Of a DNA stretch of 64,000 nt, positions 7,661-15,400 are shown one piece after another. The stretch spans positions 62,001-126,000 of the forward strand of contig VSPG01000001.1 in assembly GCA_009775265.1 (NCBI GenBank), read 5' to 3'. The notes under the pieces were generated by a model. That model was not told the origin of the DNA. It worked only from the letters and a program-made list of their open reading frames with translations, and did no database searches. The DNA comes from Muribaculaceae bacterium (GTDB lineage: Bacteria > Bacteroidota > Bacteroidia > Bacteroidales > Muribaculaceae). Within the stretch, counting starts at the first letter, position 1; each line of letters opens with the position of its first letter. Position numbers and translations under genes: made by a program.

Positions 7661-8662
7661 ATGCGTCTGCGTCTGTTCCTGATTCCATTATTCGTTGTGC
7701 TTGGTGCCGTTGCCGTGTGGGCGCAAACCGATCCGCTGTTGTCGCAGAACTATGCGGTGCCCACGCTTTACAATCCGGCTCAGGCTGGCAGCACGGAATT
7801 GCTGCGCATCCGTGCGGGAGGCCGTTTGCAGTGGGTAGGCGTAGACAATGCTCCGGCCACATTTATAGGAACGGCCGATATGCCGCTTTCGCTTTTCAGC
7901 AAACGTTTCGGCGTGGGCGCCGTAGTGATGCAGGAGAGTATGGGGCTTTACAGCACGCTTGCCATCGGAGCGCAGGCCGCATTCAAGTTCCGCAAGTTCG
8001 GTGGCGAATTTTCCGTCGGTCTTGCTTTCGGAATGTATGACCAGGGCTTCAAGGGCTCGGAGGTGGTGCTGCCCGACGATGACGATTTCCATGAAGGCTC
8101 CGACGACGGTCTGCCTACGACCGATGTCCACGGCACGGCGTTCGACGCCTCGGCCGGTGTGTCTTACACGCATAAGTATTTCAACGCCGGGATTTCATGC
8201 TCCCATCTCACATCGCCGAAGGTGACCATGAGCACTGATGCCGGAGGCGCGGGTGGGCGTGCCGGCGAAGGAGAGTCCGGCGAACGGGTGTTTGAGTTTG
8301 AAGCCAAACGCACGTTTTATTTTCAAGCCGAAGGCAATATTCCGGTAAAGAACACGTTATTTGATATAATGCCGGCAGTGCTTGTAGCTTCTGATTTAAC
8401 CAATACGTCGGCTGTCATCAATGCGCGTGCGCGTTACCGCAAGTTTCTCAGCTTCGGCGTGGGATACCGGTGGAACGATGCTGTTATAGCGACTGTGTCA
8501 GCCGAATTCAAAAATTTCTTCATCGGCTACAGTTTTGATTATTCCACAAGTGCCATAGCCAAGGCCTCGTCAGGCAGCCATGAGCTGTTTTTGGGATATA
8601 GTCTGCGCATCGACACCGGCAACAAAAACAAGAATAAGCACAAAAGCATCCGCATAATGTAA
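7661..8662 (+). CDS. porP: Type IX secretion membrane protein, PorP/SprF family
   Basis: 333 residues with a signal peptide ending around VWAQ and the family start QTDPLLSQNYAVPTLYNPAQAG. The rest is an outer membrane beta-barrel with repeated alternating strands (GVGAVVMQESMGLYSTL, FAFKFRKFGGEFSVGLAFG-like segments). PorP/SprF proteins are 14-strand barrels that associate with the PorK/GldK-PorN/GldN ring and in some species anchor secreted adhesins. The start ATG at 7661 is preferred over a TTG at 7649. Its stop TAA shares one base with the next start (TAATG), so translation with gldK is coupled. Confidence 0.88.
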   Translation: MRLRLFLIPLFVVLGAVAVWAQTDPLLSQNYAVPTLYNPAQAGSTELLRIRAGGRLQWVGVDNAPATFIGTADMPLSLFSKRFGVGAVVMQESMGLYSTLAIGAQAAFKFRKFGGEFSVGLAFGMYDQGFKGSEVVLPDDDDFHEGSDDGLPTTDVHGTAFDASAGVSYTHKYFNAGISCSHLTSPKVTMSTDAGGAGGRAGEGESGERVFEFEAKRTFYFQAEGNIPVKNTLFDIMPAVLVASDLTNTSAVINARARYRKFLSFGVGYRWNDAVIATVSAEFKNFFIGYSFDYSTSAIAKASSGSHELFLGYSLRIDTGNKNKNKHKSIRIM

Positions 8663-10122
8663 TGAACATGAATAGCTTTCACAACATACTCATAGGTCTG
8701 TCGGCCGGCTTGGCCGTAGTAGGCGCCGTGTCCTGCGCCACAGGCTCTCGTAGCTCTGCCGGCGGCGAAGTCACCGGAGTGGGAGGTACGGCATGGGCAG
8801 AGCCTACGCCTTACGGAATGGTGCTCGTGGACCGCGGCTCGGTGGAAATGGGCCCCCAGAAAGCCGATAGCGCGTGGGGCATAGCCGCAAATCCCCGAGG
8901 CATAAGTGTAGACGCATTCTGGATGGATGAAACGGAAGTGACAAACGCCAAATACAAGCAATTTGTGTTCTGGGTGCGCGACAGCATCATCCGTGAGCGA
9001 CTTGCCGATCCTGCCTACGGAGGCAATGAGGATTTCAAAATAGAAGAAGACCGCGAGGGCAACCCCGTCACTCCGCATTTGAATTGGAACAAGGCAATTC
9101 CGTGGCGGAACCCCAACGAGGACGAACAGCGCGCCATAGAAAGTGTATATAGAACCAATCCTATTACCGGTGTGCGCGAACTTGACGGCACGCAGCTCAA
9201 TTATCGCTACGAGGTGTACAATCATACGGAAGCAGCCAAACGCCGCAACCGTCTCGACCCGCGTCGTCGCGAATACAACACGGATATGCCGGTTCCTACC
9301 GATGTGCCGCTGATAAGCAAAGACACCGCCTGGGTGACCGACGAGGGCGAGATAATGCGTGAGACAATCACTCGCGGACTTACCGGAGACTACGATTTCC
9401 TGAACACTTATATAGTGAACGTCTATCCCGACACCACAGCGTGGGTGAACGATTTCGAGAACGCGTATAATGAACCTTACGTCCGCATGTACTTCTCGCA
9501 TGGCGGTTATAGCGATTATCCTGTGGTGGGAGTGAGCTGGGAACAGGCCAATGCCTTCGCCAACTGGCGCACCGACTACCTGAAGCGTTCGCTCGGCCGT
9601 CAGGGCGTGTACGTCGAGCCTTACCGCCTGCCCACGGAAGCCGAGTGGGAGTATGCCGCGCGTGCAGGTGTGAGCGAGAACATGTATCCATGGGAAGGCG
9701 ACCTCACAATGAGCGAGGACAAGGGCTGTTTCTATGCCAACTTCAAGCCTCAGGAAGGAAACTATGTTAAAGACGGACAGCTTATAACATCCCGTGTGGG
9801 CACATATGCGCCTAATGATTTCGGCCTGTATGACATGGCCGGCAACGTGAGCGAATGGACCTCGACTGCATTCACCGAAAGTGTGGGCCGCCTCACGTCC
9901 GACCTTAATCCGGAGTATCGTTATGATGCCGCTCTTGAAGATCCTTACCGCATGAAGCGTAAAATCGTGCGTGGCGGCTCGTGGAAAGACGTGGCGCACA
10001 ATATCCGTTCCGATCTCCGCATGTGGGAATATCAGAATGAACAGCGCTCTTATATCGGTTTCCGGTGCGTGCGCACACAGATAGGTTTCGCCAAAGGAAA
10101 TAAACAGAACAACAAAAAGTAG
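8662..10122 (+). CDS. gldK: Type IX secretion/gliding lipoprotein GldK (PorK)
   Basis: 486 residues. A lipoprotein signal peptide with the lipobox AVSC puts the lipidated cysteine at residue 25. The body is an FGE-sulfatase-like fold without need for catalysis: EPTPYGMVLVDRGSVEMG at the start, VVGVSWEQANAFANWR near residue 290, LPTEAEWEYAARAG, and the end motif RGGSWKD...IGFRCV. GldK forms with GldN the periplasmic ring under the outer membrane, connecting the rotary motor GldL-GldM to the translocon. Gene order porP-gldK-gldL-gldM-gldN is the canonical one. A second ATG at 8668 is an alternative start. Confidence 0.95.
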   Translation: MNMNSFHNILIGLSAGLAVVGAVSCATGSRSSAGGEVTGVGGTAWAEPTPYGMVLVDRGSVEMGPQKADSAWGIAANPRGISVDAFWMDETEVTNAKYKQFVFWVRDSIIRERLADPAYGGNEDFKIEEDREGNPVTPHLNWNKAIPWRNPNEDEQRAIESVYRTNPITGVRELDGTQLNYRYEVYNHTEAAKRRNRLDPRRREYNTDMPVPTDVPLISKDTAWVTDEGEIMRETITRGLTGDYDFLNTYIVNVYPDTTAWVNDFENAYNEPYVRMYFSHGGYSDYPVVGVSWEQANAFANWRTDYLKRSLGRQGVYVEPYRLPTEAEWEYAARAGVSENMYPWEGDLTMSEDKGCFYANFKPQEGNYVKDGQLITSRVGTYAPNDFGLYDMAGNVSEWTSTAFTESVGRLTSDLNPEYRYDAALEDPYRMKRKIVRGGSWKDVAHNIRSDLRMWEYQNEQRSYIGFRCVRTQIGFAKGNKQNNKK

Positions 10123-10126
10123 CACA

Positions 10127-11005
10127 ATGGGAAAAGTAAAGCAATACCGCAACGTTATATCTGCTTTCATTAGCAGCGAGAACGGACAGCGTTTCTTCAA
10201 CTTTGCTTACAGCATAGGCGCGGCTATCGTGATATGGGGCGCTCTGTTCAAGATTCTTCATCTGCCCGGCGGCAATGCCCTGCTGTCAATAGGCATGGGC
10301 ACGGAGGTGCTCATGTTCGTCCTTACCGCGTTCGACCGTCCGCCCCGGGAATATAAGTGGGAACAGGTGTTTCCTGCGCTTGAAGGCAATGGCGACAGCG
10401 CCGACGACACAGCGCGTTCGGTAGCCATGGCAGGTGCTGCTCAGGCGGTTTGCCATGCACCCGTTGCCGCCTCTGGGAGTGTAGCCGCTCCGCAGTCTGC
10501 GTCTGCCGGCACAGCCGACGGGAACGCCGGCAGTGCTCTTTCTGCAACCATGGCAGGCATGGCCGAGGAAATGGCGCGTCTGCGCTCCACCACCCAGGCT
10601 TTGAACGAGGTGAGCGAAACCTTGCTTGCGAGTTACAAAGCCATCACGGATAATTCGGCCAACATCACAGCCGCAAGCACCGGCTATGTTGAGCAGATGC
10701 AGGCTCTCGACCGCAACATAGCAGGCCTGAACACAATTTATGAGATACAGTTGCGCAGTGTGTCGGGACAGCTCGACGCAATAGAGCGTGTGAACCGTGG
10801 CATAAAGAACATAAGTGATATGTACGCAAAGGCTTCGGACGCCGGAGCCGATTATTGCGGCGAGTCGGAGAAAATGGCGCGCTATATGCAGCAGCTCAAC
10901 GCAGTGTACGAACGCATGATTACGGCCATGACGGTGAACATGTACCGTCCGCCCATGCCAGGCGCTCCCGTGCCTTCAGACACTGCTGAAACTTCCGAAC
11001 AATAA
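10127..11005 (+). CDS. gldL: Type IX secretion/gliding motor protein GldL (PorL)
   Basis: 292 residues. Two transmembrane helices lie near the N-terminus (about residues 25-45 and 51-69), followed by a long cytoplasmic, largely helical part with a low-complexity Ala/Ser/Gly stretch around residues 95-145. The second helix contains E60 (GMGTEVLMF), at the place of the conserved glutamate thought to carry protons in the GldL-GldM motor, and K42 ends the first helix. With GldM it forms the inner-membrane, proton-driven rotary motor that powers secretion and gliding. Four-base gap to gldK. Confidence 0.93.
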   Translation: MGKVKQYRNVISAFISSENGQRFFNFAYSIGAAIVIWGALFKILHLPGGNALLSIGMGTEVLMFVLTAFDRPPREYKWEQVFPALEGNGDSADDTARSVAMAGAAQAVCHAPVAASGSVAAPQSASAGTADGNAGSALSATMAGMAEEMARLRSTTQALNEVSETLLASYKAITDNSANITAASTGYVEQMQALDRNIAGLNTIYEIQLRSVSGQLDAIERVNRGIKNISDMYAKASDAGADYCGESEKMARYMQQLNAVYERMITAMTVNMYRPPMPGAPVPSDTAETSEQ

Positions 11006-11026
11006 TCATAGTCCATTACACGACCC

Positions 11027-12592
11027 ATGGGAGCAAACAATACAAAGCTCACGCCCCGTCAGAAGATGATAAACTTGATGTATATCGTCCTGACGGCTAT
11101 GCTTGCGCTGAATGTATCAAGCGATGTGCTTGACGGCTTTACGCAGGTGCATGACGGCCTGAACCGCTCAAACAGCAATGTGGACAGCCGCAATGCCGCC
11201 ATTTATGGCCGTTTGGACGCTTTGGCCGAGCAGAATCCCGAAAAGGTCGGGCTGTGGCTTGAAAAGGCCGACGATGTCCGCCGCCGCACAGCCGGTATGG
11301 TGGCATATGTCGACAGCCTTAAACTTGCGATAGTGCATAAGGCCGACGGCTCGGACGGAGACCCTGACAACATTCTGAACCGCGACGACCTTGAGGCGGC
11401 GGCGGTCGTGATGCTTGCCCCCGGGAAAAACCGCGGAATGGAACTTCGCCGCAATGTGGAAAATTATCGCGAATATATGGCGGAGATGATGGACGATTCG
11501 CTTAAAGGAGCCAATATCCGCGAAGCTCTGAACACCGACCCCATACAGCGTGCAGGCACTCTTGTGCCACAGCAGTGGGAGGAAGCCAAGTTCGACCAGC
11601 AGCCTGTGGTTGCGGCCGTTACTCTGCTTACAAAGCTGCAGAACGACATCCTGTATGCCGAAGGTGAGGTGCTCGGGCAGCTGCTCAACCAGGTGGATGC
11701 CGGCGATGTACGCGTCAACGAACTGAACGCCTACGTCATGCCGCAGTCGCGTCTCGTGATGCGCGGCGGAAAATACAGCGCCAACATAGTGCTTGCGGCA
11801 GTAGACACCACACAGCGTCCTGTCGTAGTCATTGACGGCACAAAGCTGTCAAACGAGCACGGCCTTTATGAAGTAAACACAGGCTCTACCGGCAAGTTCA
11901 GCTATTCCGGCTATCTTGAAGTGCCTCATGGCGATGGTTCTACCACGCGACATCCGTTTTCCTCGGACTACACCGTTATTGAGCCTATGGCCACGGTGTC
12001 CGCCTCGATGATGAATGTCCTTTATGCAGGCATCGACAACCCTGTGGGCATATCCGTGCCCGGGGTTGCCATGAACGATATTTCCGCTACAATGACCAAC
12101 GGCTCGCTTACGCGTAGCGGCGACCATTGGATTGCGCGTCCTTCAGCGGTCGGCAAAGAGGCGGTGGTGACAGTGACGGCCAACATGGACGGCCGCCCGA
12201 TAACGGTTGCCACCACTACGTTCCGTGTGCGCAAATTGCCCGATCCCACCCCCTATATAGCGTTCAGGGACGCCCAAGGCAACATTGATGCCTATAAAGG
12301 CGGCCGTGGATTTGCCAAGACACTTCTGCTTCAGGCCCCTGGACTTGAAGCGGCCATAGACGACGGCCTTATTGACACGAAATTCCGTGTGTTGAGTTTT
12401 GAGACGGTGTTTTTTGATTCAATGGGCAATGCAATTCCGGAGGTGAGCGACGGAGCGTCATTCTCAGCGCGCCAGCGTCAGTCATTCCAGCGTCTGCAAC
12501 GCGGAAAGCGTTTCTACATCTCACGTATCAAGGCAGTAGGACCGGACGGAATCACCCGCGACCTTTCGCCAATGGAAGTAATAGTAAATTAG
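11027..12592 (+). CDS. gldM: Type IX secretion/gliding motor protein GldM (PorM)
   Basis: 521 residues with the highly conserved family start TPRQKMINLMYIVLTAMLAL, a single transmembrane helix whose N-terminus is cytoplasmic, followed by a long periplasmic part. The first periplasmic domain is helical (residues about 40-220) and the later ones are beta-rich (about 225-521), matching the D1-D4 layout. GldM dimers pass through the GldL pentamer and reach across the periplasm to the GldK/GldN ring. The last domain ends in KRFYISRIKAVGPDG, as in relatives. Located between gldL and gldN in one operon. Confidence 0.95.
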   Translation: MGANNTKLTPRQKMINLMYIVLTAMLALNVSSDVLDGFTQVHDGLNRSNSNVDSRNAAIYGRLDALAEQNPEKVGLWLEKADDVRRRTAGMVAYVDSLKLAIVHKADGSDGDPDNILNRDDLEAAAVVMLAPGKNRGMELRRNVENYREYMAEMMDDSLKGANIREALNTDPIQRAGTLVPQQWEEAKFDQQPVVAAVTLLTKLQNDILYAEGEVLGQLLNQVDAGDVRVNELNAYVMPQSRLVMRGGKYSANIVLAAVDTTQRPVVVIDGTKLSNEHGLYEVNTGSTGKFSYSGYLEVPHGDGSTTRHPFSSDYTVIEPMATVSASMMNVLYAGIDNPVGISVPGVAMNDISATMTNGSLTRSGDHWIARPSAVGKEAVVTVTANMDGRPITVATTTFRVRKLPDPTPYIAFRDAQGNIDAYKGGRGFAKTLLLQAPGLEAAIDDGLIDTKFRVLSFETVFFDSMGNAIPEVSDGASFSARQRQSFQRLQRGKRFYISRIKAVGPDGITRDLSPMEVIVN

Positions 12593-12605
12593 CCAAACAC
12601 AGCAT

Positions 12606-13745
12606 ATGAAAGCATTTAGCCGCAAAATATTGTTGACGGGCCTTGTGCTCGCATCCATAGCCACCGGAGCTTTTGCCCAGGACGACGGCAACGGCGGCGT
12701 CGTGCGCCGACGCACCGGCACCGAACGAACTCGCCACGGACAGCAGGACAATGGCCCGGTATTGTCGGAGCGCGTTAAAAACTTCTACGACACAGACGCC
12801 AACACATCCGTTTCCGATGCCGATTTGCAATGGATGCGCGTGATATACAGGCAGCTCGACCTCAACAAGGATAAGAATGCAGCATTGTATTTTCCGGAAG
12901 AACCTTTGGAAGGGCAGGAGAATCTGTTCCGCATAATAATGCGGCTGATGGCCAACAACCAGCTCGCGGCCTACGAATATCTTGACGGACGCGAGGTGTT
13001 TACCGAGCAGTATCGTGTCAAGGTCCGCGACGTGCTCGACCGCTTCCACATCCTTTTCACTGATGCCAAAGGCAGCACGGAAAAGAATCCGCGTTTTGTC
13101 ATAGAAGAAAGCGATGTGCCATCCAATGAGGTGTTGTCGTATTATGTGATAGAGCGTTGGCAGTACGATACGCGTCATAATCGTCTGCGCCCACGTGTAG
13201 AGGCTATCTGTCCCGTGCTTCACCGCGCTGGCGATTTCGGTGGCGACGCCGTGCGCTATCCGATGTTTTGGGTGCGCTTCAACGACATACGTCCGTGGCT
13301 TTCGCAGCAGACGATATTTGTTGACGACAACAACAACCTGCCGACATGCACCTACGATGATTTCTTTACGCTCGGCATGTATGAAGGAGAAATATACAAG
13401 ACCCGCAATCTGAAAAACCGCTCGCTCATGCAGCTTTATCCCAACGCCGACGAGCGCAAACGGGTTCAGGACAGCATTCAGGCCAGTCTTGACAGTTTCG
13501 AGCACAAGCTTTGGGTGCCTTCGCGCGAGGAAGTGATAGCAGCGCGTGAGGCGCGCGAGGCAGCCGAACGCGGCGACAGCGCCTCGGTGAACGACAAGGA
13601 AGACAAACCGGTACGCGCTACACGTTCCACGCGGCGCTCAGGCAAGAAGCCTGCGGCTCGCCAAAGCAAGGTGAAGCAGAGCAAGCCGAAAAGTGTGAAA
13701 AGTTCTTCGTCAAGCGCAGCACGCAGTGTGCGCCGGCGCAAATAA
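12606..13745 (+). CDS. gldN: Type IX secretion/gliding protein GldN (PorN)
   Basis: 379 residues with a signal peptide ending near AFAQ (about residue 25). The central region has the GldN-typical segments DLQWMRVIYRQLDLNKDKNAALYFPEEP and VEAICPVLHRAGDFGGD. GldN binds GldK to form the periplasmic ring of the type IX machinery. The last ~80 residues are unusual: a charged helix (EEVIAAREAREAAERG) followed by a lysine/arginine/serine-rich tail ending in RSVRRRK, probably disordered. Last gene of the operon, followed by a tRNA promoter. Confidence 0.93.
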   Translation: MKAFSRKILLTGLVLASIATGAFAQDDGNGGVVRRRTGTERTRHGQQDNGPVLSERVKNFYDTDANTSVSDADLQWMRVIYRQLDLNKDKNAALYFPEEPLEGQENLFRIIMRLMANNQLAAYEYLDGREVFTEQYRVKVRDVLDRFHILFTDAKGSTEKNPRFVIEESDVPSNEVLSYYVIERWQYDTRHNRLRPRVEAICPVLHRAGDFGGDAVRYPMFWVRFNDIRPWLSQQTIFVDDNNNLPTCTYDDFFTLGMYEGEIYKTRNLKNRSLMQLYPNADERKRVQDSIQASLDSFEHKLWVPSREEVIAAREAREAAERGDSASVNDKEDKPVRATRSTRRSGKKPAARQSKVKQSKPKSVKSSSSSAARSVRRRK

Positions 13746-13754
13746 AATCTTTCG

Positions 13755-13786
13755 CTTGCAGAATTCGATTCAAATGCGTAATTTTG
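13755..13786 (+). promoter_or_regulatory. Promoter of tRNA-Gly
   Basis: TTG at 13755-13757, a 21-base spacer and a perfect -7 box TAATTTTG at 13779-13786. Predicted transcript start near 13793, 13 bases before the mature tRNA. Confidence 0.6.
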
Positions 13787-13805
13787 CAGGCGAAATCATT
13801 ATCGT

Positions 13806-13878
13806 GCGACAGTAACTCAGTTGGTAGAGCGTTAGCTTCCCAAGCTAAAAGTCGCGGGTTCGAGTCCCGTCTGTCGCT
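13806..13878 (+). tRNA. tRNA-Gly, anticodon CCC
   Basis: Folds as a cloverleaf: acceptor GCGACAG/CTGTCGC (seven pairs), D-arm ACTC/GAGC with loop AGTTGGTA, anticodon arm TTAGC-TTCCCAA-GCTAA with anticodon CCC (reads GGG glycine codons), and T-arm GCGGG-TTCGAGT-CCCGT. The discriminator base is T and CCA is not encoded. The first D-stem pair (position 10 with 25) is A-C instead of the usual G-C. Own promoter upstream. Confidence 0.95.
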
Positions 13879-13927
13879 CAAGCCCCAAGCCCCAAGCCCC
13901 ATTGCCAATGACGCAGTGGGGCTTGAG
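13877..13927 (+). terminator. Hairpin with triple 7-bp repeat after tRNA
   Basis: AAGCCCC occurs three times in tandem (13880-13886, 13887-13893, 13894-13900) and any copy can pair with GGGGCTT at 13918-13924; the outermost copy extends to CTCAAGCCCCA/TGGGGCTTGAG. Followed by TTTAAAG. Probably the terminator of the tRNA transcript and of the converging MazG-like gene. The repeat number looks prone to slippage. Confidence 0.55.
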
Positions 13928-13942
13928 TTTAAAGAGATGATG

Positions 13943-14269
13943 CTATCTGTTGTCGCCGTTGCCGTGGATGGAGCTGCGGTTTTGGCGTGATTTGATTTTT
14001 TCGACGTTGATGGCCGCTATTTCATCCAATGAGATGCCGAGGTCGGCTGCGAGGTTTGCCGCGTACCACATCACGTCGCCCAGTTCTTTTGCAATTTCTG
14101 TTTTGCGGGTGTCGTCGAAGACACCTTTGTTGTCCCGGATGGTTTTCTTGATTTTTTCCGCCACTTCTCCTGTCTCTCCGGCGAGGCCGAGTGCAGGATA
14201 TATGATAGCCATTGATTCGGGATAAATGGCTGTGGATAGCGCAATCTTTTGATATTCGTCAAGTGTCAT
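13943..14269 (-). CDS. MazG-like nucleotide pyrophosphohydrolase
   Basis: 108-residue, all-helical protein with the MazG-type metal-binding pattern GETGEVAEKIKK at about residues 32-43 and EIAKELGDVMWYAANLA at about 58-74 (the EExxE and ExxD helices). Such proteins hydrolyse nucleoside triphosphates to monophosphates and PPi, cleaning unusual nucleotides, or act on related substrates. The start at 14269 (MTLDEYQKIAL) is chosen over an upstream in-frame codon at 14305 because the latter lies inside a mobile repeat. That repeat begins five bases upstream of this start, so it now forms the 5' untranslated region of this gene. Confidence 0.85.
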   Translation of the reverse strand: MTLDEYQKIALSTAIYPESMAIIYPALGLAGETGEVAEKIKKTIRDNKGVFDDTRKTEIAKELGDVMWYAANLAADLGISLDEIAAINVEKIKSRQNRSSIHGNGDNR

Positions 14270-14274
14270 GTTTA

Positions 14275-14487
14275 GAGGTTGTTTAATAATCATTGTTAAC
14301 GTCATGCAGAAGTAATTTTAAATTTTTTGTTAAGGTTGTAAATAATGGAATTAGCGACGCATCCGAAATTTTGAGCGCCTTTATCCCTTTGCTTCAGTCG
14401 CATAGCCCGCTATGCTCCTTCGCCACAGGAATAAATCCGTCTGAAAAATTTCGGCCCTGTCATTAACAAGCATTATTAAACAACCTC
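14275..14487 (+). mobile_element. MITE-like element, family A, copy 1 (213 bp)
   Basis: Imperfect terminal inverted repeats of 25 bp begin GAGGTTGTTTAATAAT at both ends. The element is flanked by TTA on each side (14272-14274 and 14488-14490), a 3-bp target duplication. Inside, a long imperfect stem (arms at 14363-14375 and 14441-14454) encloses the small hairpin GCATAG-CCCG-CTATGC at 14400-14415. No transposase is encoded. Compared with the 311-bp copy at 43883-44193 it lacks about 98 internal bases, including the 12-codon frame; the junction lies at a short ACG repeat. It fills the gap between the MazG-like gene (start five bases from the left end) and the CDP-alcohol phosphatidyltransferase gene. 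Confidence 0.85.
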
Positions 14488-14583
14488 TTATGTTTTTGTT
14501 GCAAAGTAAAGCATTTTATCCTTAGCAATTGGGTATTTACAAGCCCAAATCCCACAAACTCCAAGAAAAACTTTGTGTAATGG

Positions 14584-14614
14584 TTGAAACACATCAAACA
14601 AATTATTAACTTTG
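14584..14614 (+). promoter_or_regulatory. Promoter of CDP-alcohol phosphatidyltransferase gene
   Basis: TTG at 14584-14586, a 20-base spacer and a perfect TAACTTTG at 14607-14614. The predicted leader of about 48 bases ends at the ATG at 14669, which excludes the longer frame from 14612. It lies about 100 bases downstream of the repeat element and not within it. Confidence 0.7.
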
Positions 14615-14668
14615 CTGTCTGAAACGGCAGATTACTTGTCGTACGAACGTCATAAATGCAAGATAGCA

Positions 14669-15361
14669 ATGGGAAATGAAACATCTGAAAGGATTCAGAC
14701 GTCAATATTGAACGCGCTTGAGAAAAAAGCGCTTATATGGCTTGCTGAAAGGCAGCCTGCGTGGGTAACATCCGATTTTCTTACATATGTGGGAGTGGCC
14801 GGAGCGGTATTGTTTGCCGTGTTCTGCTATTTGGCCAACACCGACCTTTTCTACATGTGGCTTGCGCCGCTCGGTCTGGTGATAAACTGGTATGGCGACA
14901 GTCTTGACGGCACATTGGCGCGTGTCCGGAAACTTCAGCGTCCTGTGTACGGTTTTTTCATAGACCATTCTCTTGACGCACTCACTACCTGTGTGATTTG
15001 TGCTGGCATAGGCCTTTCTCCGATGATGCACATGGACGTCGCTCTCGTATTCCTTGCAGGGTATCTGTGCATGTCTATTTACACTTATCTTTCTACAATA
15101 GTGATGAGCGAGTTCCGCCTTACCTATGGTAAGCTTGGCCCTACTGAAGTGCGTCTGATTATAATAGCGGTGTGCATCCTTTACATCTATAATCCGTGGA
15201 AGGGCGTGTACTTTGATGCGTTCGACAGAGAGTGGAGCGTTTTCGACATAATAGGTGCTGTCGTGGGTGCGGTCTTATTTTTAATTTACATATGCTCGAT
15301 GGTGTCGGACTTGCGCAAACTCGCGTTGAAAGACCCTGCAAAGCCATATCGTAAGCCTTAG
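14669..15361 (+). CDS. CDP-alcohol phosphatidyltransferase family membrane enzyme
   Basis: 230-residue polytopic membrane protein with the family signature DSLDGTLARVRK...GFFIDHSLDAL (DxxDGxxAR...GxxxDxxxD) at about residues 75-103, whose aspartates bind two metal ions. The enzyme transfers a phosphatidyl group from CDP-diacylglycerol to an alcohol, or a related reaction; the acceptor cannot be predicted. About six membrane helices. Own promoter; 39 bases before valS, so valS may be co-transcribed. Confidence 0.85.
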   Translation: MGNETSERIQTSILNALEKKALIWLAERQPAWVTSDFLTYVGVAGAVLFAVFCYLANTDLFYMWLAPLGLVINWYGDSLDGTLARVRKLQRPVYGFFIDHSLDALTTCVICAGIGLSPMMHMDVALVFLAGYLCMSIYTYLSTIVMSEFRLTYGKLGPTEVRLIIIAVCILYIYNPWKGVYFDAFDREWSVFDIIGAVVGAVLFLIYICSMVSDLRKLALKDPAKPYRKP

Positions 15362-15400
15362 GCAAACTTTTATGCAATTTCTTCAAAACCATATATCAGC

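Noticed and set aside
8539..10200. 553-codon open frame opposite gldK
   Set aside because: It is antisense to a clear gldK gene; its composition reflects the wobble pattern of the real gene and it shows no domain.
13784..13990. 68-codon open frame overlapping the tRNA gene
   Set aside because: It reads through a complete tRNA cloverleaf and the following hairpin.
14268..14495. ATGTTT direct repeat around MITE A1 as a 6-bp target duplication
   Set aside because: The repeat is not placed symmetrically at the element ends, and the TTA/TTA duplication fits all four copies.
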